From Luteimonas sp. S4-F44 (lineage in GTDB: Bacteria; Pseudomonadota; Gammaproteobacteria; Xanthomonadales; Xanthomonadaceae), in the NCBI RefSeq assembly GCF_022637415.1, contig NZ_CP093340.1, positions 496,001 through 560,000 on the forward strand: a stretch of DNA of 64,000 nt, read 5' to 3'. Numbering within the stretch: the first letter of the stretch is position 1; each line of letters opens with the position of its first letter. Under the pieces are notes generated by a model, which was not told the origin of the DNA, ran no database searches, and saw only the letters and a program-made list of their open reading frames with translations. Shown here in pieces: positions 27,440-35,927 of the stretch. Both the position numbers and the translations under genes were made by a program.

Positions 27440-28129
27440 TCAAGCCGCTGCGGCTTGATCGCCGACCAGCGTGCCCTTGTCCAGATGCAGCGTGTGGCTG
27501 GCGTACTCGGCGGCCTTCGGGTCGTGGGTGACCATGACGATGGTCTTGCCGTGTTCGCGGTTGAGTGTCTGCAGCAGGCCCAGGATGTCCTCGGCCGATT
27601 GCCGGTCGAGATCGCCGGTGGGCTCGTCGCAGATCAGCAGCGTCGGGTCGGAGACGATCGCGCGCGCGATCGCCACGCGCTGCTGCTGACCGCCCGACAG
27701 CTCGTTGGGCTTGTGCGAGGTGCGGTCCGACAGCCCGACCAGGGTCAACGCGATCTGCGCGTTGCGCTTGCGCTGCGCGCCCGAGAGCTTGGTCAGCAGC
27801 AGCGGCAGCTCGACGTTCTTCTGCGCGGTCAGCGCCGGCATCAGGTTGTAGAACTGGAACACGTAGCCGACGTTGCGGCTGCGCCAGCTCGACAGTTGTC
27901 CGCCGCCCATGCGGTCGATGCGTTCGCCGTTGACGGCGATCTCGCCGCCAGTGGGCGTGTCGAGCCCGCCGATCAGATTCAGCAGCGTGGTCTTGCCCGA
28001 GCCCGAAGGCCCCATCAGCGCGAAGAAATCGCCTTCGGCGATATCGAGATCGACCCCGTGCAGCACCTCGACCCGCTCGGGGCCGCGCTGGTAGGACTTG
28101 GTCAGATTGCGGATCGACACCAGTGCCAT
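27440..28129 (-). CDS. ABC transporter ATP-binding protein (MacB/LolD type)
   Basis: 229-residue ATPase with Walker [11 protein letters not shown]-loop [12 protein letters not shown], signature LSGGQQQR, Walker [13 protein letters not shown] and the H-loop VTHDP. The [19 protein letters not shown] segment is characteristic of the MacB/LolD/FtsE group that drives mechanotransmission rather than import. The start at 28129 is preferred: a GGGGG run lies 7 bases upstream, whereas it is too close to the ATG at 28135. It energises the two permeases encoded downstream. Confidence 0.93.
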   Translation of the reverse strand: MALVSIRNLTKSYQRGPERVEVLHGVDLDIAEGDFFALMGPSGSGKTTLLNLIGGLDTPTGGEIAVNGERIDRMGGGQLSSWRSRNVGYVFQFYNLMPALTAQKNVELPLLLTKLSGAQRKRNAQIALTLVGLSDRTSHKPNELSGGQQQRVAIARAIVSDPTLLICDEPTGDLDRQSAEDILGLLQTLNREHGKTIVMVTHDPKAAEYASHTLHLDKGTLVGDQAAAA

Positions 28130-28224
28130 CGTCATTCCCCCTTTCGTGATCTGGAATTGCGGTGCTGCGCCAAGCATGCAGCATGTTGTCGCCGGTCGCG
28201 CCATGCGCGCATGGCGGCGGATGA

Positions 28225-29454
28225 TCAGTCCTTGACCCGGACGCGGCTGCCGTCGGCGAGTGCGTCGGGGGCATTGACCACCAGCACCTCGCCGGGCGTC
28301 ACCCCCGAAGCGATCTCGACATTGCCGCCGATGCGCTGGCCCGTCTCGACGGTACGCTGGCGCACGACGTCGCCGTCGACCACGAACACCACCTGGGCGC
28401 CATCGCGCTCGGCCAGCACGGTCGCCGGCACCCGCGACAGCCGCGGCGCATCGGCGCTCTCGGCCGGGCGTGCCTGTTCGAGGAAGCTCACCGTCGCGCC
28501 CATGTCCGGCACGATGCGCGCGTCTTTCGCGTCGAGTGCGATGCGCACCTTCACCGTCGCCTTGCCGCGGTCGGCGGTCGGCACGATCGCGATCACGCTG
28601 CCGGGGATCTTCCAGTCGGGATAGGCGTTGAGCGTGGTCTCGACCGGCATGCCCGGCGACACCCGGCCGATGTACGACTCGCCGACATCGACCTCGACTT
28701 CGAGCGAGTCCATGTCGACGATGGTGCCGATGCCGGTGCGGGTGAAGCCACCGCCGGCCGACAGCGGCGAGACGATTTCGCCCGGCTGCGCGGCCTTGGC
28801 GATGACCACGCCGGCAAATGGCGCGCGGACCAGGGTGTCATCGACGCCGATCGTGGAGATCCGCAACTGCTCGTCGGCGACGCTGGCGTTGCGGCGCGCA
28901 GTGGCCAGCTGCGCACGCAGGGCGTCACGCTGGGCGACGGCCTGCTCGTACTGCGCCTTGGACACCAACTGCTGACCGACCAGGGCCTGCAGGCGATCGG
29001 CGTTGGCGGCGGCCTCGGTCAGCTGCGCCTGCACGCCGGCGACCTGGCTGCGCGCGGCCTCGAGCTGGGCGGCCGACAGATCGCGCCGGGCATCGGCGTC
29101 GATCGGATCGAGGGTGGCGAGGATCTCGTCGGCCTGCACGTGCTGGCCTTCCTCGATCCGCACCTCGCGCACGCGGCCGGTGATCTTGGCCGATACGGTC
29201 GCCATGCGCCGGGCGACGACGTAGCCGCTGGCGTCGAGGACCGAGCCGCCGGCGCTGCCCGGCACGCTGGGCGCGGCCACTACCGTGGTCTCGACCTCGA
29301 TCGCGCGCGGCGCCAGCAGCCAGGCCGCGAGCAGCACGACGATCGCGACCACGGCCGCGATGCCCAGCCCGATCCACAAGCGGCGACGCGACGGCGGCGG
29401 CGGGGCGCTGCGGTCGATGCGGAGTTCCTTGAGCAGGTCTGCGTTCGTGTTCAT
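28225..29454 (-). CDS. MacA-like periplasmic adaptor (HlyD/RND membrane-fusion family)
   Basis: 409-residue adaptor protein. One membrane anchor (~residues 27-47, GLGIAAVVAIVVLLAAWLL), a biotinyl-lipoyl-like half (ITGRVREVRIEEGQHVQADE), a long alpha hairpin (~100-190, QLEAARSQVAGVQAQLTEA), the second lipoyl half (LVRAPFAGVVIAKAAQPGE), and beta-barrel and membrane-proximal domains. It is the first gene of the operon and would bridge the ABC permeases to an outer-membrane channel, which is not encoded here. It is divergent from the ABC-2 operon at 29682. Confidence 0.92.
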   Translation of the reverse strand: MNTNADLLKELRIDRSAPPPPSRRRLWIGLGIAAVVAIVVLLAAWLLAPRAIEVETTVVAAPSVPGSAGGSVLDASGYVVARRMATVSAKITGRVREVRIEEGQHVQADEILATLDPIDADARRDLSAAQLEAARSQVAGVQAQLTEAAANADRLQALVGQQLVSKAQYEQAVAQRDALRAQLATARRNASVADEQLRISTIGVDDTLVRAPFAGVVIAKAAQPGEIVSPLSAGGGFTRTGIGTIVDMDSLEVEVDVGESYIGRVSPGMPVETTLNAYPDWKIPGSVIAIVPTADRGKATVKVRIALDAKDARIVPDMGATVSFLEQARPAESADAPRLSRVPATVLAERDGAQVVFVVDGDVVRQRTVETGQRIGGNVEIASGVTPGEVLVVNAPDALADGSRVRVKD

Positions 29455-29587
29455 CGAAGCCTGGACGGGAGAACTGCGGCCAGTGTGACCGCGGGGGACG
29501 ACGGTTTCCAATCGGCCGCTGGCCGTGGCCGACGGGCGAGTACGCCGCATCGGCACAGTCTGCCGCCGCGCAGGTGCCGGCGGCACG

Positions 29588-29599
29588 TGACAGCTGTCA
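29588..29599. promoter_or_regulatory. Perfect 12-bp palindrome in divergent promoter region
   Basis: TGACAGCTGTCA lies in the 227-base region between two divergent ABC operons, 83 bases before the ATG at 29682. The divergent position and perfect dyad symmetry suit an operator, possibly for the DesR-like regulator encoded at 32665. There is no direct evidence of binding. Confidence 0.35.
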
Positions 29600-29681
29600 G
29601 GCGATCGTACTGACGTTTGCGTCTGATGCCACGCGGCCCCAGCCCCAAGACTGGTGGCGCCGGTCCGAAGGAGACGAGACG

Positions 29682-30611
29682 ATGTCCATGCCTGCGATCG
29701 CCCACGCCCCCACCACCGCCACGGTCGAACCGCTCGCGCGTTTGCGCGGTGTCGTACGCACCCGCGGGCGCGTCCGTGTGCTCGACGGCGTGGACCTGGC
29801 GGTGCCACCCGGCCAGGTCACCGCGCTGCTCGGCGTCAACGGTGCGGGCAAGTCCACGACCCTCGACGTTCTGCTCGGCCTGCAACCGGCCGACCGGGGC
29901 GAGACCCGGTTGTTCGGCCGCCCGCCCGCCGACCCGGTCGCCCGACGACGGATCGGCGTGATGCTGCAGCAGGCGCAGTTGCCGGAGCGGCTGCAGGTGG
30001 GCGAACTGCTCGCGTTGGTGCGCAGCTGGTATCCGGCGCCGCACAGCATGGCGGACTGCGTCGCCCTGGCCGGGCTTGAGGGGCTGCTGTCGCGGCGCTA
30101 TGGCCGGCTCTCGGGCGGGCAGCAGCGCCGTGTGCAGTTCGCGCTCGCGCTGTGCGGCCGTCCGCAATTGCTGTTCCTCGACGAGCCGACGACCGGCCTG
30201 GACCACGACGCCCGGCGACAGGTCTGGCAGGCGGTCCGCGCCCTGGTGACCAGCGGGGCGGGCGTACTGCTGACCACGCACGACCTGGCCGAAGCCGAGG
30301 CGTTGGCCGATCGCGTCGTGGTACTGGCGGCCGGGCGTGTCTGTGTCGCCGGCAGCGTCGATGCGGTGCGGGCGCGGGTCGCGCAACGGCGCGTGGCCTG
30401 CGACAGCGCGCTGCCGGAAGGCGCCATCGCGACCTGGCCGGGTGTCGCGTCGGTGACCCGGACGGGTGATCGCCTGACGATCGTGGCCGATGACGCCGAC
30501 GCGCTGGTGCGCAGGCTGTTGCAGGCCGGCGGGCTCGAGGTGCGCCGCGCGGACCTGGCCGAGGCGCTGACAGCCGTGCCTGGGCAGGCCCGGACGGGAG
30601 CACAGGCATGA
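29682..30611 (+). CDS. ABC-2 transporter ATP-binding protein
   Basis: 309-residue ATPase with Walker A GVNGAGKSTT, signature LSGGQQRRVQ, Walker B LLFLDEPTTGLD and TTHDLAEAEAL, typical of CcmA/drug-export ABC-2 ATPases. A ~25-residue N-terminal extension and an ~80-residue C-terminal DUF4162-like domain complete it. ATG 29682 has AAGGAG upstream. It is coupled to the permease by a four-base overlap (ATGA at 30608). Together with the downstream two-component genes it resembles export systems controlled by DesK/DesR-type sensors. The substrate is not evident. Confidence 0.92.
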   Translation: MSMPAIAHAPTTATVEPLARLRGVVRTRGRVRVLDGVDLAVPPGQVTALLGVNGAGKSTTLDVLLGLQPADRGETRLFGRPPADPVARRRIGVMLQQAQLPERLQVGELLALVRSWYPAPHSMADCVALAGLEGLLSRRYGRLSGGQQRRVQFALALCGRPQLLFLDEPTTGLDHDARRQVWQAVRALVTSGAGVLLTTHDLAEAEALADRVVVLAAGRVCVAGSVDAVRARVAQRRVACDSALPEGAIATWPGVASVTRTGDRLTIVADDADALVRRLLQAGGLEVRRADLAEALTAVPGQARTGAQA

Positions 30612-31390
30612 GCGTGCAGGCACGGGGCAGTGCGTCGGCCGGGCGGGCGTCGGTCGTGCGCGCAGTGGCGCAGACGGTGCGCTGCGAACTGCTGCGTCTA
30701 CTGCGCGAGCCGATGTACGTGCTGCCGACGTTGCTGTTTCCTGCCGCGTTCTACGCGATGTTCGGACTCGTGCTCAGCGGCAACCGGGGCAGTGCCGAGG
30801 CCGCCCGCTATCTACTGGCGACGTACGGGGTGTTCGGCGCGATGGGGGCGGGTCTGTTCGGGTGTTCGGTGACGCTGGCGATCGACCGCGAGCGCGGGTT
30901 CTTCGCGTTGCAGCGTGCGCTGCCAGCCCCCGGCGGCGCCTGGCTGGTGGCGCGTGCCGCGATCGCGCTGCTGTTCTCGTTGGTCATCGTGCTGGAACTG
31001 GCGGCGCTGGCGACGGCGTTCGGCGGTGTATCGCTGCCGCCCGTGCAATGGGCGCAACTGTGGGCCGTCACCGTGCTCGGCGCGTTGCCGTTCTGCGCGA
31101 TCGGCCTGCTGCTGGGCAGCGTCGCCAGCGCCAATGCCGCGCCGGCCTGGGCGAACGTGCTGTTCCTGCCGATGGCCTTCCTGTCAGGTCTGTGGCTGCC
31201 GCTGTCGATGCTGCCCGACGCGCTCGCGCAACTGGCGCCGCTGTGGCCGGCCTATCACCACGGCCAGCTCGCGCTCGCGGTGCTGGGCGCCGATGCAGGC
31301 GACGGCGCCGGGCGGCACGTCGCGGTGCTGGCGACGACGACGGTGGTCTGTGTGGGGCTCGCGCTGCGCCGGCTGGTGCGGGTGGGCTGA
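30608..31390 (+). CDS. ABC-2 type permease
   Basis: 260-residue membrane protein with six hydrophobic segments, the usual size and topology of ABC-2 permeases. The sequence opens with a short cytoplasmic part ending in LLRLLREPMYVLPTLLFPAAFY, and the LPMAFLSGLWLPLSMLPDALAQLAPLWP region is the characteristic ABC-2 signature before the last helix. It is the partner of the ATPase at 29682 and is followed five bases later by the sensor kinase gene. Confidence 0.9.
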   Translation: MSVQARGSASAGRASVVRAVAQTVRCELLRLLREPMYVLPTLLFPAAFYAMFGLVLSGNRGSAEAARYLLATYGVFGAMGAGLFGCSVTLAIDRERGFFALQRALPAPGGAWLVARAAIALLFSLVIVLELAALATAFGGVSLPPVQWAQLWAVTVLGALPFCAIGLLLGSVASANAAPAWANVLFLPMAFLSGLWLPLSMLPDALAQLAPLWPAYHHGQLALAVLGADAGDGAGRHVAVLATTTVVCVGLALRRLVRVG

Positions 31391-31395
31391 GAGGC

Positions 31396-32655
31396 ATGGA
31401 CGCAGATCGCCTGCCGTCCGCCGGGCCGGTTACGCTGGCGGCCGTGAGCGCCCAGACGCCAGAACAGGTCCCGCTTCATCCCATCGCGGGGCTGCGCCCG
31501 GCGCCCGATTCGGTGCTGGGAATGGCCCTGCGCCAGGGCCGGCCGGCCTGGAGCGAGGGCATCCACGCGCTGTGGTCGATCTGGGTGTTCGTGGTGCCGA
31601 TGTTCTCGCCGCGCGGCTACGACCTGCGCTGGCTGGTGCTGACGCTGCTGTCGTATCCCGTGTTCCTGGCGTTGTTCGTCGGCGCCCTGGTGCTGCCGCC
31701 GCGCCGCGCGCCGTGGTGCGCGGCAGCGATGATCGCGATGTGCTTAGGCATGCTGCCCTGGTATGTGTCGGGCTTGAGTTACTTCGTGTTCGGCTGCGTG
31801 TTCCTCGGCACACTGTCGCGCGGGTCGGTGTGGCGCTATGCGCTGACGCTGGTGGCGCTCAATGCGGTGTTGCTGGTGTGGGCGCACGGGCTCGGCTATC
31901 CATTCACGGCGCTGGCCTGGATGCCGCTCACCACCGGGGTGATCGGCATGCTGGTGCATGTCGACCGCCTGCGGCACGCGCAGGATGCGGCGCTGCGGCT
32001 GTCGCACGACGAGGTCCGGCGTCTGGCCGCGGTTGCCGAGCGCGAGCGCATCGGACGCGATCTGCACGACCTGCTCGGGCACACGCTGTCGATGGTCGCG
32101 CTGAAGGCCGATCTCGCGTCGCGATTGGTCGATCGCGATCCCGATGGCGCGCGCCGCGAGATCGGCGAGGTCGGCGGCATCGCACGCGATGCGCTCGCGC
32201 AGGTGCGCCAGGCGGTCAGCGGCATCCGCGCCGCCGGGCTCGCCGCCGAACTCGCATCGTCGCGTTTGCTGCTTGAGACCGATGGGATCGCGTTCGACTA
32301 CGTGCTCGACGACCACGTCGCGGCCGCAGGCCTGCGGCCCGAGGTGGAAACGGCCTTGGCGATGACGCTGCGCGAGGCGGTGACCAATCTGCAGCGCCAC
32401 GCCGGCGCGCGCACCGCGCAGGCGACATTCTCGCGTGAAGGCGATGCAATCCGCCTGCAGGTGGTCGACGATGGCCGCGGCGGTGCGATCGTGCCGGGCA
32501 ATGGCCTGTCGGGCATGCGCGAGCGCATCGAGGCGCTGGGCGGCCGCCTGCGCGTGGAAGGCGGCCCTCACGGCACCCGCGTCGATGCGCGCATTCCGTT
32601 GCAGCCGGCCTCCGCGCCTTCACCCGGCGCACGCCTGCGCGCCGGGGCCTGCTAA
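31396..32655 (+). CDS. DesK-type membrane sensor histidine kinase
   Basis: 419-residue histidine kinase of the HisKA_3 (NarL-partner) class. The N-terminal ~55 residues are soluble, then about six membrane segments (~60-190) act as sensor. The dimerisation helix ERERIGRDLHDLLGHTLS has the phospho-acceptor His224. The ATPase domain has the N box LREAVTNLQRHAGA and the G box VVDDGRGG / NGLSGMRERIEALGG. ATG 31396 has GAGAGG upstream and follows the permease by five bases, so it belongs to the transporter operon. DesK-like sensors often detect membrane fluidity or envelope-active compounds; the signal here is unknown. Confidence 0.92.
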   Translation: MDADRLPSAGPVTLAAVSAQTPEQVPLHPIAGLRPAPDSVLGMALRQGRPAWSEGIHALWSIWVFVVPMFSPRGYDLRWLVLTLLSYPVFLALFVGALVLPPRRAPWCAAAMIAMCLGMLPWYVSGLSYFVFGCVFLGTLSRGSVWRYALTLVALNAVLLVWAHGLGYPFTALAWMPLTTGVIGMLVHVDRLRHAQDAALRLSHDEVRRLAAVAERERIGRDLHDLLGHTLSMVALKADLASRLVDRDPDGARREIGEVGGIARDALAQVRQAVSGIRAAGLAAELASSRLLLETDGIAFDYVLDDHVAAAGLRPEVETALAMTLREAVTNLQRHAGARTAQATFSREGDAIRLQVVDDGRGGAIVPGNGLSGMRERIEALGGRLRVEGGPHGTRVDARIPLQPASAPSPGARLRAGAC

Positions 32656-32664
32656 CGTCGCGCC

Positions 32665-33294
32665 ATGCCGCGCATGCCCACTGCCGACGCGCCGTTGCGC
32701 ATCCTCATCGCCGAGGACCAGGCGATGCTGCGCGGCGCGCTGGCCGCACTGCTCGATCTGGAGCCGGACCTGGCCGTTGTCGGTGCGGTGGGCGACGGCG
32801 AATCGGCCTGGCGCGCGCTGCAGCATCTCGCCCCGGACGTGCTGGTCGCCGACATCGAGATGCCGGGCCTCACCGGACTGGAGCTGGCGCAGCGCATCCA
32901 GCGTCATGGCTTGCCGGTGCGCGTGGTCATCGTCACGACGTTCGCGCGGTCCGGCTACCTGCGTCGCGCGCTCGACGCAGGCGTCGGCGGCTATCTGCTC
33001 AAGGATGCGCCGCCCGAGCAACTCGCGCAGGCGCTGCGCCGGGTCCACGGCGGCGGACGCGCGATCGATCCGCAACTCGCGCTCGAGGCCTGGAGCGAAC
33101 CCGATCCGCTGAGCGAGCGTGAACGTCAGGCCCTGCGGCTTGCCGGTGAAGGCCTGGATGCGACCCAGATCGCGGCGCGGCTGCAGCTTTCGCATGGCAC
33201 CGTGCGCAACTACCTGTCGGAGGCGATCGGCAAGCTCGGCGCCGGCAACCGCATCGAAGCCTATCGGCTCGCCCGCCAGAAGGGCTGGCTGTAG
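32665..33294 (+). CDS. NarL/DesR-type response regulator
   Basis: 209-residue regulator with a receiver domain (phospho-acceptor Asp63 in VADIEMPG, acidic pair in IAEDQ, Lys in LLKDA) and a C-terminal LuxR helix-turn-helix (LSERERQALRLAGEGLDATQIAARL). It follows its cognate kinase by nine bases. It most likely controls its own ABC operon. ATG 32665 or ATG 32674 could be the true start. Confidence 0.93.
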   Translation: MPRMPTADAPLRILIAEDQAMLRGALAALLDLEPDLAVVGAVGDGESAWRALQHLAPDVLVADIEMPGLTGLELAQRIQRHGLPVRVVIVTTFARSGYLRRALDAGVGGYLLKDAPPEQLAQALRRVHGGGRAIDPQLALEAWSEPDPLSERERQALRLAGEGLDATQIAARLQLSHGTVRNYLSEAIGKLGAGNRIEAYRLARQKGWL

Positions 33295-33382
33295 CGACGG
33301 CCGCACACGGCTGTGCGCGGCGGCGGCGGGCTGCTAGCCTCGTGTGTCCGTGCCCACGCGGGTACGTTTGCCGGAAGGCCCC

Positions 33383-33781
33383 GTGATCCGATCCTCGATG
33401 CCGCTGGGCGGCCGTGTCGTCGCCCTCATCGCATTGCTGTGGTACCTGTTCGGCCTGTTGCTGCTGATGCTGCGGCTGGCCACGCTGCCGGCGCAGGCCG
33501 ATGTCGACGCGACGGCGATCCCGATGTGGTTCGATCTCGTCTCCGGCCTGGCCGTGGTCGCCGGCACCTCCGGTTCGGTCGCGCTGTTGATCGCGCGCCG
33601 TTGGGCGGTGCCGATGCTGCTTGCGGCCTTCGTCGCGGTCGCGGTGCTGGTCGCTGCCGGCCTGGCACTGCTCCCCGCACTGTTTCCCACCGGCGCTGCC
33701 ATGCCGCTGTTGCTGGTGCTGGTGGTCGGTTCGATCTGGCTGTTCGCGCGCTCGGCCGCGCGGCGCGGCTGGCTGCGCTGA
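33383..33781 (+). CDS. Small integral membrane protein, function unknown
   Basis: 132-residue protein with four hydrophobic helices (GGRVVALIALLWYLFGLLLL; VSGLAVVAGTSGSVALLI; AVPMLLAAFVAVAVLVAAG; MPLLLVLVVGSIWLFA). No family assigned. I chose GTG 33383 because GGAAGG lies just upstream and the first helix then begins near residue 8; a GTG at 33344 would add 13 residues. It lies after the two-component genes but with an 88-base gap, so operon membership is uncertain. Confidence 0.65.
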   Translation: MIRSSMPLGGRVVALIALLWYLFGLLLLMLRLATLPAQADVDATAIPMWFDLVSGLAVVAGTSGSVALLIARRWAVPMLLAAFVAVAVLVAAGLALLPALFPTGAAMPLLLVLVVGSIWLFARSAARRGWLR

Positions 33782-33820
33782 CGACGCGGCGTTGCCGCCG
33801 CGCCGTCGACCGGCGAAGCC

Positions 33821-35179
33821 TCAGCCGCAGCGCGCCTGCAGCATCGCCCAGGCCGCGCGCAGACCCAGCGCTTCGCCACCCTGTGGATGGCCCGGACGGC
33901 TGCTGTCGTTCCAGGCGTAGGTGTCCAGGTGCGCCCAGGGCAGGTCGCCGGGCACGAAGCGCTCCAGGTACAGCGCCGCGGTGACGCTGCCGGCCATGCG
34001 CGAGCCGGCATTGGCGATGTCGGCGATGCCGCTGGTCAGATAGCGCAGGTATGGCCGCCACAGCGGCATCCGCCAGACCGGGTCGCGGGTGGCTTCGCCG
34101 CCGGCGATCCAAGCGGCGGCCAGCGCGTCGTCGTTGGCGAACAGAGCCGGCAGGTCGGGCCCGAGCGCGATGCGCGCCGCCCCGGTCAGCGTGGCGAAAT
34201 CGAGCAGCGTGTCGGGCGACTGTTCGGCGGCGAAGGCAAGCGCGTCGCACAGCACCAGGCGGCCTTCGGCATCGGTATTGTCGATCTCCACAGTAATGCC
34301 CTTGCGCGTGGCGATGACTTCACCCGGGCGCAGCGCATCGGGGCCGATCGCGTTCTCGACCGCCGGCACCAGCAGCGTGATCCGCAGCGGCAGTCGGCGC
34401 GTCATGACCAGTTCGGCCAGCGCGATCGCGTGTGCCGCGCCGCCCATGTCCTTCTTCATGTTGCGCATGCCGTCGGCCGGCTTGATGTCCAGCCCGCCGG
34501 TATCGAAGCACACGCCCTTGCCGACAATCGCCACATGCGGATGCGCGGCGTCGCCCCACTGCAGGTGCAGCAGACGCGGTGCGCGGTGCGAGGCGCGGCC
34601 GACGGCATGGATGGCCGGGAAATTCCGTGCCAGCAAGTCGTCGCCGACGATGCTCTCGAACGTGGCGCCGTGTGCGGCGGCGATGTCGCCGACCACCGCC
34701 TCCATCTGGTCGGGCCCCATGTCTTCGGTCGGCGTGTTGACCAGGTCGCGCACGCGCGCGGTCGCGGCGATCAGGTCGACGATCGCCGGGTCCGGTTCGA
34801 CCGCCAGGCGCGCCGGCTTGCGGGCGGTGGCTTTGTAGCGGGTGAAACGGTACGCGCCCAGGCCCCAGCCCAGCTGCAGTGCGTCGGGCGCGTAGTGGCC
34901 GACCGGGCGCCAGCAGCCTTCGGGCAGGCCGTAGACGGCATGCGCATAGCTGTCGGGATCGTGCGCATCGCCGATGCCGATCACCGCGCCGCCCAGGCCG
35001 TCGTCGCCGGGTAGCAGGGTCAACGCGCCCGGCGCACCATCGAACGCCAAGGCATCGAGCCAGCGGCCGATGGCGGCCGGCTGGTCGTCGCGCCAGGTGG
35101 CGAAGTGCTTGCGCGAGACGATGTGCAGCGGGCGGGCGTCGCGCGCGTCGGCGGCGAACACGTCGGTGATGTCAGTCAT
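33821..35179 (-). CDS. M17 leucyl aminopeptidase family protein
   Basis: 452-residue cytosolic dinuclear metallopeptidase. The catalytic C-terminal domain has VGKGVCFDTGGLDIKPA (Lys and Asp ligands), MKKDMGGAAHAIALAEL and the family signature NTDAEGRLVL (Asp/Glu ligands plus catalytic Arg). The N-terminal domain is short, so this is the shorter M17 type found beside PepA in this bacterial family. The next gene, a HAD phosphatase, ends 12 bases upstream of its ATG, so the two are likely co-transcribed. Confidence 0.94.
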   Translation of the reverse strand: MTDITDVFAADARDARPLHIVSRKHFATWRDDQPAAIGRWLDALAFDGAPGALTLLPGDDGLGGAVIGIGDAHDPDSYAHAVYGLPEGCWRPVGHYAPDALQLGWGLGAYRFTRYKATARKPARLAVEPDPAIVDLIAATARVRDLVNTPTEDMGPDQMEAVVGDIAAAHGATFESIVGDDLLARNFPAIHAVGRASHRAPRLLHLQWGDAAHPHVAIVGKGVCFDTGGLDIKPADGMRNMKKDMGGAAHAIALAELVMTRRLPLRITLLVPAVENAIGPDALRPGEVIATRKGITVEIDNTDAEGRLVLCDALAFAAEQSPDTLLDFATLTGAARIALGPDLPALFANDDALAAAWIAGGEATRDPVWRMPLWRPYLRYLTSGIADIANAGSRMAGSVTAALYLERFVPGDLPWAHLDTYAWNDSSRPGHPQGGEALGLRAAWAMLQARCG

Positions 35180-35191
35180 GAGGATGTCCGG

Positions 35192-35905
35192 TCAGGCGTC
35201 GTCGGCGGCGGTCGGCACGGTGTCGAGCCAGTCGGCGAGCGCAGTGAGGGTGTCGAATTCGAGATCGGGCGTCAGCTCGGGGTGCTCCCAGCGACGGCCC
35301 TCGCGGTTGATCCAGCAACTGCGCAGGCCTGCGCGCGCGGCGCCGGCGACGTCCATCTCGATATGGTCGCCCACGTGCAGCACGTCGCCGTGCGCGCAGC
35401 CCAGCCGCGTGCAGGCGGCATGGAAGATGCTCGCCTCCGGCTTCGCGGCGCCGTGCTCGTGCGCGGCCAGCTTGAACGCAAACAGATGCGACAGGCCGAT
35501 ATGCTCGATATCGGCATTGCCGTTGGTCAGCGCAGCCATCGGCACGTGGGCGGCGATCCGCGCCAGTGCCTCGAGGCTGTCGGGATAGAACTCGATGCGG
35601 TTGCGCTCGGCATGGAACACCCGGTAGGCGGCGTCGAGCAGACCGACATCGCCGCCGCTGTCGCGCAGCGCGTGTTCGATCGTGAGCTGGCGCAGGGCCT
35701 CGATATCGTGCGCCAAGTGCGCGTTGTCGGCGAACACCTGGGCGCGCAGGGCGCGCATGCGTTCGATCGGATAGCGCTCGGCGGTCGCCGGGCTGTGTTC
35801 GCGCAAGAAGGCGTCGAGCGCCTGTTCGATGCGCGTGCCGATCGGCGCGAACGGCCACACGGTGTCGTCGAGATCGATGGTGATGGCGCGGATCGGGAAT
35901 CGCAT
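35192..35905 (-). CDS. HAD-superfamily hydrolase (YigB/flavin phosphatase-like)
   Basis: 237-residue HAD phosphatase with motif I DLDDTVWPF (nucleophile Asp), motif II ALTNGN, motif III Lys (AAKPEASIF) and motif IV HVGDHIEMDV. The four-helix cap between motifs I and II is of the YigB (FMN phosphatase) type; the exact substrate is not certain. ATG 35905 gives the typical MRFPIRAITIDLDDT start. The upstream permease gene ends 22 bases before it. Confidence 0.9.
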   Translation of the reverse strand: MRFPIRAITIDLDDTVWPFAPIGTRIEQALDAFLREHSPATAERYPIERMRALRAQVFADNAHLAHDIEALRQLTIEHALRDSGGDVGLLDAAYRVFHAERNRIEFYPDSLEALARIAAHVPMAALTNGNADIEHIGLSHLFAFKLAAHEHGAAKPEASIFHAACTRLGCAHGDVLHVGDHIEMDVAGAARAGLRSCWINREGRRWEHPELTPDLEFDTLTALADWLDTVPTAADDA

Positions 35906-35927
35906 GCGGCCATTGTAACGGGCGCGC

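Noticed and set aside
27175..27531. Peptides such as SPACGGRPGWG and PPHAGEG read through the repeat region
   Set aside because: They are translations of the palindromic repeat pair and recur in many genomes as spurious frames; not a gene.
25868..28624. A 918-codon plus-strand frame across the MacAB-like operon
   Set aside because: It spans several recognised minus-strand genes and their gap, has no domain, and its middle part is the translation of the palindromic repeat.
33781..33812. GC-rich inverted repeat between the membrane protein and aminopeptidase stops
   Set aside because: Could be a terminator, but no T-run exists on either strand and the stem is imperfect; not strong enough to list.
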